A stretch of 64,000 bases of DNA from Gordionus sp. m RMFG-2023 (Eukaryota; Nematomorpha; Gordioida; Chordodea; Parachordodidae), in the NCBI RefSeq assembly GCF_954871325.1, contig NC_088777.1, forward strand, positions 47,221,366-47,285,365, given 5' to 3'. Below, in pieces: positions 62,751 through 64,000 of this stretch; position 1 is the stretch's first letter, and every line of letters begins with the position of its first letter. The notes beneath the pieces were generated by a model that had not been told where the DNA came from, searched no databases, and worked only from the letters and a program-made list of their open reading frames with translations. The position numbers and the translations under genes were made by a program.

Positions 62751-62850
62751 ATGACCGGTCAAATATGATTAGGTCAATTAATCGGTCAAATACATTGGGT
62801 TAATTGACCGGTCAAATACGATTCAGTCAATTTACCGGTCAAATTTACAT
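62751..62850. repeat. tandem repeat of about 27 bp, four copies
   Basis: Units begin (C/T)CGGTCAAAT at 62755, 62782, 62808 and 62835, each followed by a diverged TACGATTNGGTCAATT part. Each unit has the 10-bp palindrome TGACCGGTCA or a close variant. Confidence 0.88.
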
Positions 62851-64000
62851 GTTTTAAAAGACAATATTTACTTTATTAAGAAAAGAAAGTAAAAAATATA
62901 GTAAAATAAATCTATAATATTAATTTTATAATATTTTTTAATTCATTGTCATTCAATAATTAATGTTTCGCAGTGGCCGATTATTGTTCTGATTCATATA
63001 TAATATTTTTATTTTCTTTGATATTTTTTTAATCCTGTTGTCGAGATCTTCAATTTATTTCTGTTTTAATAAGAATATTTACCAAAATCTTTAGGAAGAA
63101 TAGGTAGAAATAGGAATTGTTAATAAAGTTCAATTTCTATTAATGGGCATGGTGAAAAAAAGCTCATTCCACTAACTTAAGGCCGGAATCTAATTGTTTT
63201 CCATATAATTTGCTTCTGATATTTATGATGTCACTTGAAATATTCTGATCATACACTTTGTAAAATACCTAATTCTTGTATTATATTAAATATTTCATGA
63301 AATTCACTACTGAAAGATGCTACCTATCCCTTTGATATTGGGGACCCAATAAATAAGCAGCGTTGTGTCCACATGTATTTATATCATTTTTCTTTTTACA
63401 AACATATTTTTAATTTTTTTTTCTTCAGATTTAGGTTTTGACCAAGTTAGATACTCCTCCGACCAAATGACCAACTTGCCGAAAAAAACAAAAAATACGT
63501 AAAATAACAATGCTATCAAACACTTAAAATTAACAAATACAGGGTATCCTAGTCTAAAAATTGTTTAGTCTAGGCCAAAGAGACTAAACAAAATAAGTAT
63601 CAAAAATAAGTCGTATCGGAAAACACCCTGCAATCTTTTTTTTAACACTTATTTTTACAAAATTAACTTTGCACATACTTCATTATATTTGATTGATAGT
63701 CTTTGTAATTTACTAAAAATCTCTAATACTGAATAAAAATCTGGCATGTTTGACTTGCACAGGTTGGATCGAGCCCAAATTTTTTAAAATTTAAAAACCT
63801 GAACATCCCTATTGAGTCCCATTTTGACTGATGCTCTAGATTTCAATTTGAGTTATTTTTTTTATCTAGTAATAATATCTCACTTTTCTTTTCCCATTTT
63901 TGAAAACCTTCATCCCTTTACTTCTCATCTAGATTTCAGTTGAATGTTACCCCATGGTGACTAAATTGTCTGTTTTTTTTCATATCAAACAATTTCCAGT
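62851..64000. other. AT-rich stretch to the window end, nothing identified
   Basis: No open frames of note, transposon ends or RNA genes recognised. Confidence 0.5.

Overview
The window is animal nuclear DNA: very A+T-rich (by eye three quarters or more), almost gene-free, with spliced coding sequence and a dense load of small DNA transposons. No bacterial-style operons, CRISPR arrays or rRNA genes are visible.

The one confident gene is a homologue of prospero/Prox1, the divergent-homeodomain transcription factor of animal nervous-system, gut and lens development. It runs on the minus strand from 15086 to 2313. A 3.7-kb first coding exon (15086-11351) carries the N-terminal basic motif [14 protein letters not shown]. 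Three small exons (9093-8943, 3659-3515, 2492-2313) then encode the homeodomain and the prospero domain. All three splice junctions have GT..AG ends and the phases fit, giving a predicted protein of 1403 residues. [28 protein letters not shown] and the terminal NFLKQLE are closer to protostome, especially arthropod, Prospero than to vertebrate Prox1, so an AT-rich protostome is the best guess; I cannot name the species.

Region by region: 1-2312 is downstream flank with a likely poly(A) signal. 2313-15086 is the gene, with introns of about 1.0, 5.3 and 2.3 kb that hold transposon copies. 15087-64000 is about 49 kb of AT-rich DNA upstream of the gene. It holds transposon relics plus small GC-richer, coding-like islands that I cannot identify (19828-20168, 21687-21838 and 38602-38790).

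The mobile DNA is mostly hAT-type. Family A has TAGTGTTGTTAAACGGCTC ends, 8-bp target duplications and about a dozen copies. Family B has CAGAGACCTG ends and a CCCGG-rich body. Family C has CAGAGTTGTTAA ends and includes an internally deleted element that still encodes a hAT dimerisation segment. A larger decayed hAT (30155-31719) has CAGTGGCGTA-like ends. There is also a MULE transposase remnant (24290-24723), a LINE 3'-end remnant (53390-53960), an old broken Ty3/gypsy fossil (about 47150-48600), a tRNA-like sequence (37434-37507), a foldback repeat with a second half-copy beside a minisatellite, and several tandem repeats. Long G or C homopolymer runs are surprisingly frequent for such AT-rich DNA.
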